This document shows positions 17,342 to 26,076 of a DNA stretch of 64,000 nt, one piece after another (position 1 is the first letter of the stretch; each line of letters begins with the position of its first letter). Source of the DNA: Tersicoccus sp. Bi-70 (GTDB lineage Bacteria; Actinomycetota; Actinomycetes; Actinomycetales; Micrococcaceae); contig NZ_MIEU01000002.1 of NCBI RefSeq assembly GCF_001968825.1, forward strand, positions 703,553-767,552. The letters run 5' to 3'. A program made the translations under genes and the position numbers. The notes under the pieces were generated by a model. It saw nothing but the letters and a program-made list of their open reading frames with translations, searched no databases and had not been told where the DNA came from.

Positions 17342-19018
17342 ATGAAGCAACGAACTCACCGCTCCGTGGCACGACGCGTCGCCGCCGCGTCCGCGGCCAC
17401 CGCCGTCGCCGCCTCCACCGTCCTGACCGGTGTCCTCGGTGTCGGCGTGAGCAGCGCGGTCGCCGGCGGGGCGGCGTCGCCCACCACCACGCCGATCAAG
17501 CACCTCGTGGTGATCTTCGGGGAGAACGTCTCCTTCGACCACTACTTCGCCACCTACCCGAAGGCCGCGAACACACCGGGGGAGAAGCTGCAGGGCACGG
17601 CCGTCGCGGCGCCCCGTTTCACCGCGGCGCGCACCACCCCCACCGGCATCGCCACCCTGGCGCGCGACCGCCTGCTGGCCCCGACCAATCCCAACGCCGT
17701 CCAGCCGGCTCGCCTCGCGCCGTCCCAGGCCGTCACGTGCGACCAGGACCACGAGTACACGGCGGAGCAGAAGGCCTACAACGGCGGCCTGATGAACAAG
17801 TTCGTCGAGAACACCAGTCGCGACGCGTGCGGGCCGAACCAGTACGGGCGGCCCGGGCTGACCATGGACTACTACGACGGCAACACCGTGACCGGTCTGT
17901 GGAACTACGCGCAGCACTACGCGATGAGCGACAACCACTTCGGCACCACCTTCGGTCCCTCCACCCCGGGCGCCCTCAACCTCGTCTCCGGCCAGACGCA
18001 CGGGGTGCGGGAGTTCACCGCCGCCGGCCGGCCGGTGACGCCGACCGCGAGCGACTACACGGTCCGGCAGCCCAATGCGTCCGGCGTCGGCACCATGATC
18101 AACGACCCCGACCCGCTGTACGACGACTGCTCCAACGCCAGCCACACGAAGACGGCGAACCTGGCCGCCATGACCGGGAAGAACGTCGGCGACCTGCTCA
18201 ACGCCCGTGGCGTCTCCTGGGGCTGGTTCCAGGGCGGCTTCGCTCCCACCACCGCGGCTCGGGGCACGACGCCGGCCGCGTGCCAGGCCAGCCACCGCAA
18301 CGCCGCGGGCGCCTCGGTGGTCGACTACTCGCCCCACCACGAGCCGTTCCAGTACTACGCCTCGACCGCCAACCCGCACCACCTGGCGCCGGCCACCGCC
18401 GCCGAGATCGGCCACAACGGTCGCGCCAACCACCAGTACGACCTGAGCGTCTTCACCCGCGTCGTGAACACCGGCCAGCTCCCGGCGGTCTCGTTCCTGA
18501 AGGCGTCGGCCTACCAGGACGGTCACGCCGCGTACTCCGACCCGGTGGACGAGCAGCGGTTCATCACGAAGACCATCAACACGGTGCAGCAGTCGAGGAA
18601 CTGGAAGGACACCGCCGTCGTCGTCGCCTACGACGACTCCGACGGCTGGTACGACCACGTCGCGGCCGCCGTGAAGAACGCCTCGAACACGTCCGACGAC
18701 GCCGCCTGGTGCCGCCAGGCCGCCGCGAAGGGGACGCCGATCGCGGGCGGCTACCAGGATCGCTGCGGTCCCGGGCCGCGGCTGCCGCTGATCGTCGTCT
18801 CGCGCTTCGCGAAGCAGAACGTCGTCGACCACACCCCGACCGACCAGGCCTCGATCCTGCGCTTCATCGAGGACAACTGGATCACCGGCCGGGTCGGTGA
18901 CGCCTCGGCGGATGCCCGCGCCGGCTCCCTCCGGGCCATGTTCGACTTCGCGCACCCGCGTCAGGAACAGGTGCTGTTGAACGAGCAGAACGGCACGGTG
19001 GCCGCGATCCGTCGCTAG
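17342..19018 (+). CDS. Secreted phosphoesterase (phospholipase C / acid phosphatase family)
   Basis: A 558-residue exported enzyme of the alkaline-phosphatase-superfamily phosphoesterase family (PF04185), which includes non-haemolytic phospholipase C and AcpA acid phosphatase. A signal peptide (MKQRTHRSVARR, then an Ala-rich core, about 40 residues) is followed by KHLVVIFGENVSFDHYFATYP, the family's metal and nucleophile segment. Further motifs are STPGALNLVSGQTHG, NPHHLAP and AYDDSDGWYDHV. It probably releases phosphate from lipid or organic esters outside the cell. It is a tandem paralogue of the next gene. The ATG at 17342 gives a normal signal peptide. Confidence 0.88.
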   Translation: MKQRTHRSVARRVAAASAATAVAASTVLTGVLGVGVSSAVAGGAASPTTTPIKHLVVIFGENVSFDHYFATYPKAANTPGEKLQGTAVAAPRFTAARTTPTGIATLARDRLLAPTNPNAVQPARLAPSQAVTCDQDHEYTAEQKAYNGGLMNKFVENTSRDACGPNQYGRPGLTMDYYDGNTVTGLWNYAQHYAMSDNHFGTTFGPSTPGALNLVSGQTHGVREFTAAGRPVTPTASDYTVRQPNASGVGTMINDPDPLYDDCSNASHTKTANLAAMTGKNVGDLLNARGVSWGWFQGGFAPTTAARGTTPAACQASHRNAAGASVVDYSPHHEPFQYYASTANPHHLAPATAAEIGHNGRANHQYDLSVFTRVVNTGQLPAVSFLKASAYQDGHAAYSDPVDEQRFITKTINTVQQSRNWKDTAVVVAYDDSDGWYDHVAAAVKNASNTSDDAAWCRQAAAKGTPIAGGYQDRCGPGPRLPLIVVSRFAKQNVVDHTPTDQASILRFIEDNWITGRVGDASADARAGSLRAMFDFAHPRQEQVLLNEQNGTVAAIRR

Positions 19019-19088
19019 GCGGTGCCGGCGAGGACGGCGCCGAATGGTTAGGCAACCTATCGTTCACCCTCGCGTCACGTCGGCGTCC

Positions 19089-19122
19089 TACGGTGTCGGA
19101 GCGCAGGTCGTCGCCTCGCGCC
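19089..19122 (+). promoter_or_regulatory. Conserved leader upstream of phosphoesterase 2 (copy 2)
   Basis: TACGGT (19089-19094) is followed 12 bases later by GCGCAGGTCGTCGCCTCGCG, matching copy 1 upstream of the first paralogue. About 35 bases further upstream, GGTTAGGCAACC (19046-19057) forms a short inverted repeat absent from copy 1. It may be a separate regulator site; it is too degenerate to call a DtxR box. Confidence 0.5.
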
Positions 19123-19199
19123 ACCGGACCGGGAGCACCCGGATCGGCGACGAGTCCCGGTATCCCGATACCGGACCGGACACGAACCATGGGGTCACC

Positions 19200-20918
19200 A
19201 TGAAGCAACTCGCTCACCGCATGAACCCGAGACGGCTCGCCGCCGCCGCGTCGGCCGTCGTGGTCGCCGGCGCGACCGCCGCCGGTGGCGTCCTCGGCGT
19301 CGGGGTCCCGGCCGCCGCGGCCAGCCAGCCCTCCACCGCCACGCCGATCAAGCACGTCGTCGTGATCTTCGGGGAGAACGTCTCCTTCGACCACTACTTC
19401 GGCACGTACCCGAACGCGGCCAACACGCCCGGTGAGACCCTCCAGGGTTCCGGTACCCCGGCGGCGACGTTCACGGCCGCACCCGACACCCCGAAGAACA
19501 TCAACACGCTGGCCAGCGCTGGGCTGCTCGCCCCCAACAACCCCAACACCGTGCAGCCGGCCCGGCTCTCGCCGTCCCAGGCCGTCACGTGCGACCAGGA
19601 CCACGGCTACACGGCCGAGCAGGAGGCCTACCACGGGGGCCTGATGGACCAGTTCGTCCAGTACACGAGCCGCGACGCGTGCGGCACGAATCAGTTCGGG
19701 CGCCCCGGTCTGACGATGGACTACTACGACGGCAACACCGTCACCGGTCTGTGGAACTACGCCCAGCACTACGCGATGAGCGACAACCACTTCAGCACCA
19801 CGTTCGGCCCGTCCACCCCGGGCGCCCTCAACCTGGTGTCCGGGCAGACCCACGGCGTCAAGGAGTTCACCGCCACCGGCCAGCCCGTCACGCCGACGGC
19901 GAGCGACTACACCGTCCGTCAGCCCGACGCCACCGGCACCGGCACGGTCATCAACGACCCGGACCCGGTCTACGACGACTGCTCGAACTCGAGCCACACC
20001 AAGACGAACACCCTCGCGGGCATGACGGGCCGGAACGTCGGCGACCTGCTCAACGCCCGGGGCGTCTCGTGGGGCTGGTTCCAGGGCGGCTTCGCCCCGA
20101 CGACGCCGGCCTCCGGGACCACCCCGGCCGCGTGCCTGGCCAGCCACACCAACGCCGCGGGCGCTTCGGTGGTCGACTACTCGCCGCACCACCAGCCGTT
20201 CCAGTACTACGCGTCGACCGCCAATCCGCACCACCTGGCCCCGGCCAGCACCGCGGAGATCGGCCACAACGGACGGGCGAACCACCAGTACGACCTGACG
20301 TCGTTCGACTCCGTGGTCAACACCGGCAACCTGCCCGCCGTCTCATTCCTCAAGGCCGGCGAGTTCCAGGACGGGCACGCCGCCTACTCCGATCCGGTCG
20401 ACGAGCAGCGCTTCGTCACGAAGACGATCAACACGATCGAGAAGTCGCCGAACTGGAAGGACACCGCGGTCGTCGTCGCGTACGACGACTCGGACGGCTG
20501 GTACGACCACGTCGCGGCGCAGGTCAAGAACGCGTCGAACTCTCCCGACGACGCCGCGTGGTGCCAGCAGGCCGCCACCAGGGGCACCCCGATCGCCGGG
20601 GGCTACCAGGACCGCTGCGGTCCCGGCCCGCGCCAGCCGCTGATCGTCGTCTCGCCGTTCGCGAAGCAGAACTTCGTGGACCACACCGAGACCGACCAGG
20701 CCTCGATCCTGCGCTTCATCGAGGACAACTGGAGCACCGGGCAGATCGGTGACGCCTCGGCCGACGCGACCGCCGGATCGCTGTCCGCCATATTCAACTT
20801 CCACCACGAGCGGCGCGACCAGGTGCTGCTCGACGAGGAGAACGGCTCCGTCGCCGCCGTCCTGCACGGCAACCACGGGCACGGCGACAACGGGCACGGC
20901 GGTCACCACCACCGCTGA
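19200..20918 (+). CDS. Secreted phosphoesterase (phospholipase C / acid phosphatase family), paralogue 2
   Basis: A 572-residue paralogue of the preceding gene, similar over the whole mature domain (GENVSFDHYFGTYP, STPGALNLVSGQTHG, NPHHLAP, AYDDSDGWYDHV all retained). It has its own signal peptide (MKQLAHRMNPRR, then an Ala/Val-rich core). The difference is at the C-terminus, where a His/Gly-rich tail (HGNHGHGDNGHGGHHHR) extends beyond the paralogue and may bind metal. The ATG at 19200 aligns with that of copy 1. Both copies look intact, so this is a functional tandem duplication. Confidence 0.88.
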   Translation: MKQLAHRMNPRRLAAAASAVVVAGATAAGGVLGVGVPAAAASQPSTATPIKHVVVIFGENVSFDHYFGTYPNAANTPGETLQGSGTPAATFTAAPDTPKNINTLASAGLLAPNNPNTVQPARLSPSQAVTCDQDHGYTAEQEAYHGGLMDQFVQYTSRDACGTNQFGRPGLTMDYYDGNTVTGLWNYAQHYAMSDNHFSTTFGPSTPGALNLVSGQTHGVKEFTATGQPVTPTASDYTVRQPDATGTGTVINDPDPVYDDCSNSSHTKTNTLAGMTGRNVGDLLNARGVSWGWFQGGFAPTTPASGTTPAACLASHTNAAGASVVDYSPHHQPFQYYASTANPHHLAPASTAEIGHNGRANHQYDLTSFDSVVNTGNLPAVSFLKAGEFQDGHAAYSDPVDEQRFVTKTINTIEKSPNWKDTAVVVAYDDSDGWYDHVAAQVKNASNSPDDAAWCQQAATRGTPIAGGYQDRCGPGPRQPLIVVSPFAKQNFVDHTETDQASILRFIEDNWSTGQIGDASADATAGSLSAIFNFHHERRDQVLLDEENGSVAAVLHGNHGHGDNGHGGHHHR

Positions 20919-20957
20919 CCCCGATTCGACAGCAGCACCGGTTCGACAGCAGCACCA

Positions 20958-21003
20958 GCGCGAGGGGCTGCAGCGGGAATCATCCCGCTGCAGCCCCTCG
21001 CGC
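20958..21003. terminator. Perfect 21-bp hairpin after the phosphoesterase pair
   Basis: Arms of 21 bp (beginning GCGCGAGGGGCTGCAGCGGG) flank a 4-base loop ATCA without mismatch. There is no T-tract, but its place after the stop of phosphoesterase 2 and its length fit an actinobacterial-type transcription end. Just upstream a 17-base unit (TTCGACAGCAGCACCGG) is repeated once in tandem. Confidence 0.7.
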
Positions 21004-21058
21004 GTGCTGCGGCCGGGGTGAGAGTCTCGGGCCGCTGCGGCGGCCTTACGATGCCGGT

Positions 21059-21811
21059 ATGCCCGTCACCGTCGCGCAGATCCGCCGCTACCCGGTCAAG
21101 TCCATGGCGGGGGAGTACCTCGACGCGGTCGAGCTCGACGCGCGGGGCCTGACCGGTGACCGCTGGTACGCCGTCGAGGACGGTGCCGGTCACTTCGCCT
21201 CGGGCAAGAACACCCGGCGGTTCCGGCGTCACGACGAGGTGTTCGCCTATCGCGCGACCACCACGGCCGACGGCGTGGCGGTGACCCACGAGGACGGGTC
21301 GTCCTGGCTCGCCGGCGATCCGGCGCTGGACGACCACCTGACCGCGGCCTTCGGTGAACTTGTGCGGGTCGAGGGGGAGTCGACCGTCCCGCACGCCGAC
21401 GACGGCGCCGTCTCCCTGATCGGCTCGGCCACGCTGCACTGGTGCGAGACGGAGCTGGGTGTCGACGCCGACCCGCGCCGGCTCCGGGTGAACCTCGTCC
21501 TCGAAACGGACGAGCCGTTCGTCGAGGAGAGCTGGGTGGGCCGCACGCTGCGCGTCGGTGCCACGACCCTCCGGGTGGTCGCCCGGATCGAACGGTGCCG
21601 CACCATCGACGTCGCCCAGGACGGCGCGGACGCCCGACACCGGTGGCTCAAACCGCTCGGGACGACCCGAGACCTGTGCATGGGCGTCTATGCCGAGGTG
21701 CTGGAGCCGGGCGGGCTGCGGGTGGGCGATGACGTGACCGTCCGGGCCGATACCGGGCACGCCGCCGCTCCCGCCGACACCGACGTGGTCGTCGAGCAGC
21801 CCACCGGCTGA
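21059..21811 (+). CDS. MOSC-domain protein (molybdenum-cofactor sulfurase C-terminal family)
   Basis: A 250-residue protein with the N-terminal MOSC beta-barrel (VAQIRRYPVKSMAGEYLDAVELDARGLTGDRWYAV) followed by a MOSC core (DPRRLRVNLVLETDEPFVEESWVGRTLRVG and RIERCRTIDVAQDG, with the conserved Cys). Family members transfer sulfur or reduce N-hydroxylated compounds with a molybdenum cofactor (YiiM, YcbX, mARC types). The double-domain form is closest to YcbX/mARC. It stands alone. Confidence 0.85.
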   Translation: MPVTVAQIRRYPVKSMAGEYLDAVELDARGLTGDRWYAVEDGAGHFASGKNTRRFRRHDEVFAYRATTTADGVAVTHEDGSSWLAGDPALDDHLTAAFGELVRVEGESTVPHADDGAVSLIGSATLHWCETELGVDADPRRLRVNLVLETDEPFVEESWVGRTLRVGATTLRVVARIERCRTIDVAQDGADARHRWLKPLGTTRDLCMGVYAEVLEPGGLRVGDDVTVRADTGHAAAPADTDVVVEQPTG

Positions 21812-21844
21812 CCGGGCCTCGGCTCGATCAGTCGGAGAGCGGCC

Positions 21845-22450
21845 TCACCCCGGGTGCGGCCGGAAGATCTCCCGGGCCTCCCGCAGCGCGTAGTAGACGA
21901 TGACGAGGCCCGCGACCGGGTCCGCCCACCACCACCCGAGCACCGCGTCGGCGGTCACCCCGATCAGGACGGCGACGGCGAGCAACGCGTCGATCAGGGT
22001 GACCCGTGCCTCGGTGCGCAGGACGGGGTTGTCCAGGGCCCGGCCGACCCGGCCCTTCAGCGAGGCGAGCACGACCATGGACACCGCCGTCACCGCGGTC
22101 CAGGCGATGCCGCCGGGGCTCGGTTCGGGCCGGTGCGCCGTCACGAGGGCGATCACCGACTGGACCAGCAACCAGGCGGCCAGCGCGACGAAGGCCCCGC
22201 CGATGAGCTTGAGGGCGCGCTCTCTCCGTGCCTCACCGGACCCGGAGAGCTCCCACAGCACCACCGCACTCGCCCCGATCTCGATCAGCGAGTCCAGGCC
22301 GAACCCGGCCAGGGCGGTGGAGGAGGAGCGAAACGCCAGGACCGCGAGCACCGCGACGCCGACGACGTTCCAGGCGAGCGTGATCCACTCGAGGACGAAG
22401 CCGGCCCGCAGGTCGGAGGAGAACCGCGTCGCACGCTGCATGCTCACCAT
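21845..22450 (-). CDS. Truncated-type cation diffusion facilitator-like membrane protein
   Basis: A 201-residue protein with five to six hydrophobic segments, similar to the membrane half of CDF cation-efflux proteins (GFGLDSLIEIGASAVVLWEL and ARVTLIDALLAVAVLIGVTAD match transmembrane helices 2 and 5). It lacks the cytoplasmic metal-binding C-terminal domain. In both metal-site helices the Asp is present but the usual partner His (HxxxD) is not. This short family is common in Actinobacteria; metal transport is plausible but unproven. It ends in HPG shortly after the last helix. Confidence 0.72.
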   Translation of the reverse strand: MVSMQRATRFSSDLRAGFVLEWITLAWNVVGVAVLAVLAFRSSSTALAGFGLDSLIEIGASAVVLWELSGSGEARRERALKLIGGAFVALAAWLLVQSVIALVTAHRPEPSPGGIAWTAVTAVSMVVLASLKGRVGRALDNPVLRTEARVTLIDALLAVAVLIGVTADAVLGWWWADPVAGLVIVYYALREAREIFRPHPG

Positions 22451-22509
22451 GGTGCCGGATGCGCACCGGTGCCGCCGTCAGCGGCGGTGCCGCGCCTCGA
22501 CCTCCGCGC

Positions 22510-23187
22510 TCACTGGCCGTACACGTGCTGGTAGCGGGCGAACAGGGAGTCGACGTCGGCCGCGTCGATGGGCACCGGGGTGCCGAGCTGCCGGGCCAGG
22601 TGCATCGTGCGGGCGATGTCCTCGACCATCACGGCGGCCTTGACGGCGTCGCGCGCGTCCGTGCCGATGGTGAACGGTCCGTGATTGGCCATCAGCACCG
22701 CGCGCGAGCGGGACTCGCGCAGCGTCTCGACGATGCCGCGGCCGATCGAGTCGTCGCCGATGAGCGCGAAAGGGCCGATCGGGATCTCGCCGCCGAACTC
22801 GTCGGCGATCATCGTCAGCGCGCAGGGGATGGGTTCGCGGCACGCGGCCCAGGCCGTCGCGTAGTCCGAGTGGGTGTGAACGACGCCGCCCACCTCGGGC
22901 ATGTGCCGATACACGTAGGCATGGGCGGCGGTGTCCGAGGACGGTTTGCGGTCGCCCTCCACGAGGTTGCCGTCCAGGTCGCAGACGACCATCGAGGCGG
23001 GGGTGATGTCGTCGTAGGACACTCCGGAAGGCTTGATCACCAGCAGGTCGGCACCGGGAACCCGGGCCGACACGTTGCCGGCGGTCCAGACGACGAGGTT
23101 GTTGCGGGGGAGTTCGGCATGCAGGGCGGCGACGCTCTCCTTGAGCTCGTCCACCGTGCGGTGCAGCGATGAGGGGATGCCGGACAT
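22510..23187 (-). CDS. araD: L-ribulose-5-phosphate 4-epimerase
   Basis: A 225-residue zinc-dependent class II aldolase-family epimerase converting L-ribulose 5-phosphate to D-xylulose 5-phosphate. Motifs: NLVVWTAGNVSAR and KPSGVSYDDIT (phosphate site), GGVVHTHSDYATAWA (two metal His) and VLMANHGPF (third His). It belongs to the arabinose catabolic set with the divergent kinase and araA. A perfect LacI-type operator lies 92 bp upstream of its start in the shared intergenic region. Confidence 0.93.
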   Translation of the reverse strand: MSGIPSSLHRTVDELKESVAALHAELPRNNLVVWTAGNVSARVPGADLLVIKPSGVSYDDITPASMVVCDLDGNLVEGDRKPSSDTAAHAYVYRHMPEVGGVVHTHSDYATAWAACREPIPCALTMIADEFGGEIPIGPFALIGDDSIGRGIVETLRESRSRAVLMANHGPFTIGTDARDAVKAAVMVEDIARTMHLARQLGTPVPIDAADVDSLFARYQHVYGQ

Positions 23188-23279
23188 GGTCGGGGGACCT
23201 CCTTGTTCCCGTTCCGCTCGATGCCGTCGTGCGGCGCTCGCGCGGTCCGGACTGGCGATTCGACGTGGTGCGGATCACT

Positions 23280-23295
23280 ATGTTACCGGTAACAT
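23280..23295. promoter_or_regulatory. LacI-family operator, araD/kinase divergent promoter
   Basis: ATGTTACCGGTAACAT is a perfect 16-bp palindrome with the central CG pair typical of LacI-family sites. The 14-bp core TGTTACCGGTAACA recurs exactly 50 bp upstream of araA (27651-27664). The LacI regulator encoded between the kinase and araA is the obvious binder. Arabinose-pathway genes on both strands would thus be repressed together. Confidence 0.88.
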
Positions 23296-23342
23296 CGACG
23301 ACGGACCACTGCCAGACCCGTCGGATCGGAACAGGAGCCGCC

Positions 23343-24965
23343 ATGTCCACTCATCCCCAGCAGCCCTCGGCCCAACCGGCGAGCGCGGCGGAGACCATCC
23401 GTGCGCGCCGGACCTCGCTCGGCATCGAGCTCGGCTCCACCCGGATCAAGGCCGTGCTGATCGGCCCCGATCACGCGACCCTCGCCACGGGCGTGCACGA
23501 CTGGGAGAACGAGTACGTCGACCGGGTCTGGACCTACTCCGAGGACGCGATCTGGTCCGGCCTGCAGGACTGCTTCTCGTCCCTGGCCGCCGACGTCCGC
23601 CGCCGCCACGGCGTCCAGCTCACCGGCGTCGGCTCCCTCGGCGTCTCCGCCATGATGCACGGCTACCTCCCGTTCGGCGCCGACGACGAGCTGCTCGTGC
23701 CGTTCCGCACCTGGCGGAACACCTCCACCGGCCGCGCCGCCGACGAGTTGAGCGAACTCTTCGGCGTCCACCTGCCGGTGCGCTGGAGCATCGCCCACCT
23801 GCACCAGGCCCTGCTGGACGACGAGCCGCACGTCGGGCGGATCGCCCGGCTGACCACCCTGGCCGGGTACGTCCACTGGCGCCTGTCCGGGGAGTTCGTG
23901 CTCGGGGTCGGCGACGCGAGCGGCATGTTCCCGATCGATGCGGCGACGGGCACCTGGGACGAGGCCCGGATGGACCGCTACGAGCAGCACATCGCGTCGC
24001 GGGCGACGCCCTGGTCGCTGCGCGGCCTCCTCCCGACCGTGCTGCCGGCCGGACACCGGGCCGGCGTGCTCACCGCTCACGGCGCCGCCCTGCTCGACTC
24101 CAGCGGCACCCTCGAGGCCGGTGCGCCGATGGCGCCCCCGGAGGGCGACGCGGGCACCGGGATGGTCGCCACCAACGCCGTCGCCCCCGGGACCGGCCAC
24201 GTCAGCGCGGGCACGTCGATCTTCGCGATGATCGTGCTGAACGAGCCGCTGTCCCGCGTCCACGACGACATCGACGTCGTCACCACCCCCGCGGGGGAGC
24301 CGGTGGCGATGGTGCACTGCAACAACGGCGCGAGCGAGCTCTCCACGTGGGCGAGCCTCTTCGGCGAGTTCGCGACGCTCGCCGGGCCCGGGCTGGACAG
24401 CTCCCGCGTGTACGAGCTGCTGTTCGAGGCGGCCGGCCGCGGTGCCGCCGACGCGGGCGGCCTGCTCGCCTACAACTTCCTCTCGGGCGAGCACAATCTC
24501 GGTCTCGACGAGGGCCGGCCGATGGTCGTGCGCGGCCCCGACAGCGAGCTCACCCTCGCCAACCTCATCCGGGCCGAGCTGTACGCCGTCTTCGGCGCCC
24601 TGCGGATGGGCATGGACTCCCTCGCCGAGGAGCACGTCGAGATCACGACGCTGCTCGCCCAGGGCGGCCTTTTCCAGACGAAGCAGGTGGCGCAGCGCCT
24701 CCTCGCCGGTGCCTTGAAGGTGCCGGTCAGCGTCGGGGACACGGCGGCCGAGGGCGGAGCGTGGGGGATGGCGGTGCTCGCCGCCTTCGCCGCCACGGAC
24801 ACGGCCGGCACGTCGCTCGCCGAGCACCTGGCGGACACCGTGTTCCGCGACCTCGAGCTGGTCACCGTCCAGCCGGACCCGGACGACGTCGCCGGCTTCG
24901 ACGCCTGGCTGGAGCGCTTCGTGCGCGGCCTCGCGATCGAGAAGGCGGCGGTCGAGCACAGCTGA
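23343..24965 (+). CDS. araB: FGGY-family carbohydrate kinase, probable L-ribulokinase
   Basis: A 540-residue sugar kinase of the FGGY family. The N-terminal LGIELGSTRIKAVLIG is the phosphate-1 motif; GHVSAGTSIFAMIV and ALRMGMDSLAEEH lie in the ATP-binding C-terminal half, and HCNNGASEL is a substrate-region segment. By position (divergent from araD, next to a LacI regulator and araA) it should phosphorylate L-ribulose. The family also contains xylulokinases, so the substrate is inferred from context. The ATG at 23343 has an AGGAG site. Confidence 0.85.
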   Translation: MSTHPQQPSAQPASAAETIRARRTSLGIELGSTRIKAVLIGPDHATLATGVHDWENEYVDRVWTYSEDAIWSGLQDCFSSLAADVRRRHGVQLTGVGSLGVSAMMHGYLPFGADDELLVPFRTWRNTSTGRAADELSELFGVHLPVRWSIAHLHQALLDDEPHVGRIARLTTLAGYVHWRLSGEFVLGVGDASGMFPIDAATGTWDEARMDRYEQHIASRATPWSLRGLLPTVLPAGHRAGVLTAHGAALLDSSGTLEAGAPMAPPEGDAGTGMVATNAVAPGTGHVSAGTSIFAMIVLNEPLSRVHDDIDVVTTPAGEPVAMVHCNNGASELSTWASLFGEFATLAGPGLDSSRVYELLFEAAGRGAADAGGLLAYNFLSGEHNLGLDEGRPMVVRGPDSELTLANLIRAELYAVFGALRMGMDSLAEEHVEITTLLAQGGLFQTKQVAQRLLAGALKVPVSVGDTAAEGGAWGMAVLAAFAATDTAGTSLAEHLADTVFRDLELVTVQPDPDDVAGFDAWLERFVRGLAIEKAAVEHS

Positions 24966-24980
24966 GCGGTGCGGAGTCCC

Positions 24981-26030
24981 TCAGCCGGCGGCGGCGGTGA
25001 GTGGGCGGGTCGACTCGCGGTGGACCAGCCACGGGCGCAGGCGCACCCCACCGCCCTCACCGGCTTCTTCGAGCTTCCTGCCATCGGGGTCATCGTCCGT
25101 CTCGCCCAGGAGGAGGCGCACCGCCTCCTCGCCGAGCGTGCTGAAGTCCTGGTGCACCGTGGTCAGCGGCGGCAGGAAGTGGGCGCTCTCGGGCAGGTCG
25201 TCGAAGCCGACGACGCTGATGTCCGCGGGCACGGAGGCGCCGCGCTCGGCCAGGCCGTGAACGAGTCCCAGCGCCATCTGATCGTTCGCGACGAAGACGG
25301 CGGTCGCCCCGGAGCTCAGCACGGCGTCAGCAGCGGCGTGACCGGAGTCGGGCCGCCAGTCGCCCTCGATCAGCGGGGGCACGGCCAGTCCGGCGGCGGT
25401 CAGGGTCTGTTCCCACTGGCGGCGTCGTTCGTGACCGTCGTACCAGTCGTCCGGACCGGCCAGGTGGGCGATGCGCTCGTGGCCGAGATCGATCAGGTGC
25501 TCGACGGCGACGCGGGCACCCCCGGCCTGGTCGATCTGGATGCTCGGCCGGTGCAGCCGCGACGCCGCCCGCGGGCCGGCGCCGACGAGCAGGGTTGCCT
25601 CCGGCAGGTCGGCGCCGTCGAGAGCGGCCAGCGCGGCGTCGTGCGGGGTGATGACCGCGAGGCCGTCCACCCGCTGCCCGAGCATGAAGTCGACGCCGGA
25701 GCGCAGTTCCTCCAGGGTGCGGAAGCTGTACGTCGTCGGCGCGTAGCCGTGGTGCCGCGCCGCGCGCTCCAGACCCTGCATGGTGCTCACCGGGCCGTGC
25801 TGGTCGGAGTTGCCGACCAGCACGCCGATCCGCTGGGATCGGCCGTGGGCCAGCGCCCGGGCCAGGGAGTTGGGGCGGTACCCGAGCTCGTCGATGGCCG
25901 CGCGCACCCGGCCACGGGTCGCCTCGGTGACCTTGCTGCTGCCGTTGATCACCCGGGAGACGGTCTGGTGCGAGACGCCCGCGTGGGTCGCGACCTCCCG
26001 CAGGCTCGGAGCCTCACCGCGCGTCACCAT
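24981..26030 (-). CDS. LacI-family regulator of the arabinose genes
   Basis: A 349-residue repressor. The helix-turn-helix SLREVATHAGVSHQTVSRVINGSSKVTEATRGRV lies at about residues 9-42, with the hinge GYRPNSLARAL near 51, followed by a periplasmic-binding-protein-like sensor domain (IGVLVGNSD, FVANDQMALGLVHGL, VVGFDDLPESAHFLPPLTTVHQD). The family binds palindromes with a central CG, as in the two TGTTACCGGTAACA sites here. The effector is likely L-arabinose or a pathway intermediate. It lies between the kinase and araA, read toward the kinase. Confidence 0.9.
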   Translation of the reverse strand: MVTRGEAPSLREVATHAGVSHQTVSRVINGSSKVTEATRGRVRAAIDELGYRPNSLARALAHGRSQRIGVLVGNSDQHGPVSTMQGLERAARHHGYAPTTYSFRTLEELRSGVDFMLGQRVDGLAVITPHDAALAALDGADLPEATLLVGAGPRAASRLHRPSIQIDQAGGARVAVEHLIDLGHERIAHLAGPDDWYDGHERRRQWEQTLTAAGLAVPPLIEGDWRPDSGHAAADAVLSSGATAVFVANDQMALGLVHGLAERGASVPADISVVGFDDLPESAHFLPPLTTVHQDFSTLGEEAVRLLLGETDDDPDGRKLEEAGEGGGVRLRPWLVHRESTRPLTAAAG

Positions 26031-26076
26031 TCCTGCCCTCCGGTTCGGGATCCGTGGACCCTGCGTCGCACGAGGA

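Noticed and set aside
19046..19057. GGTTAGGCAACC as a DtxR/IdeR iron box
   Set aside because: It has two half-site-like pieces but lacks the central part of the 19-bp consensus, so I keep it only as an unassigned inverted repeat.
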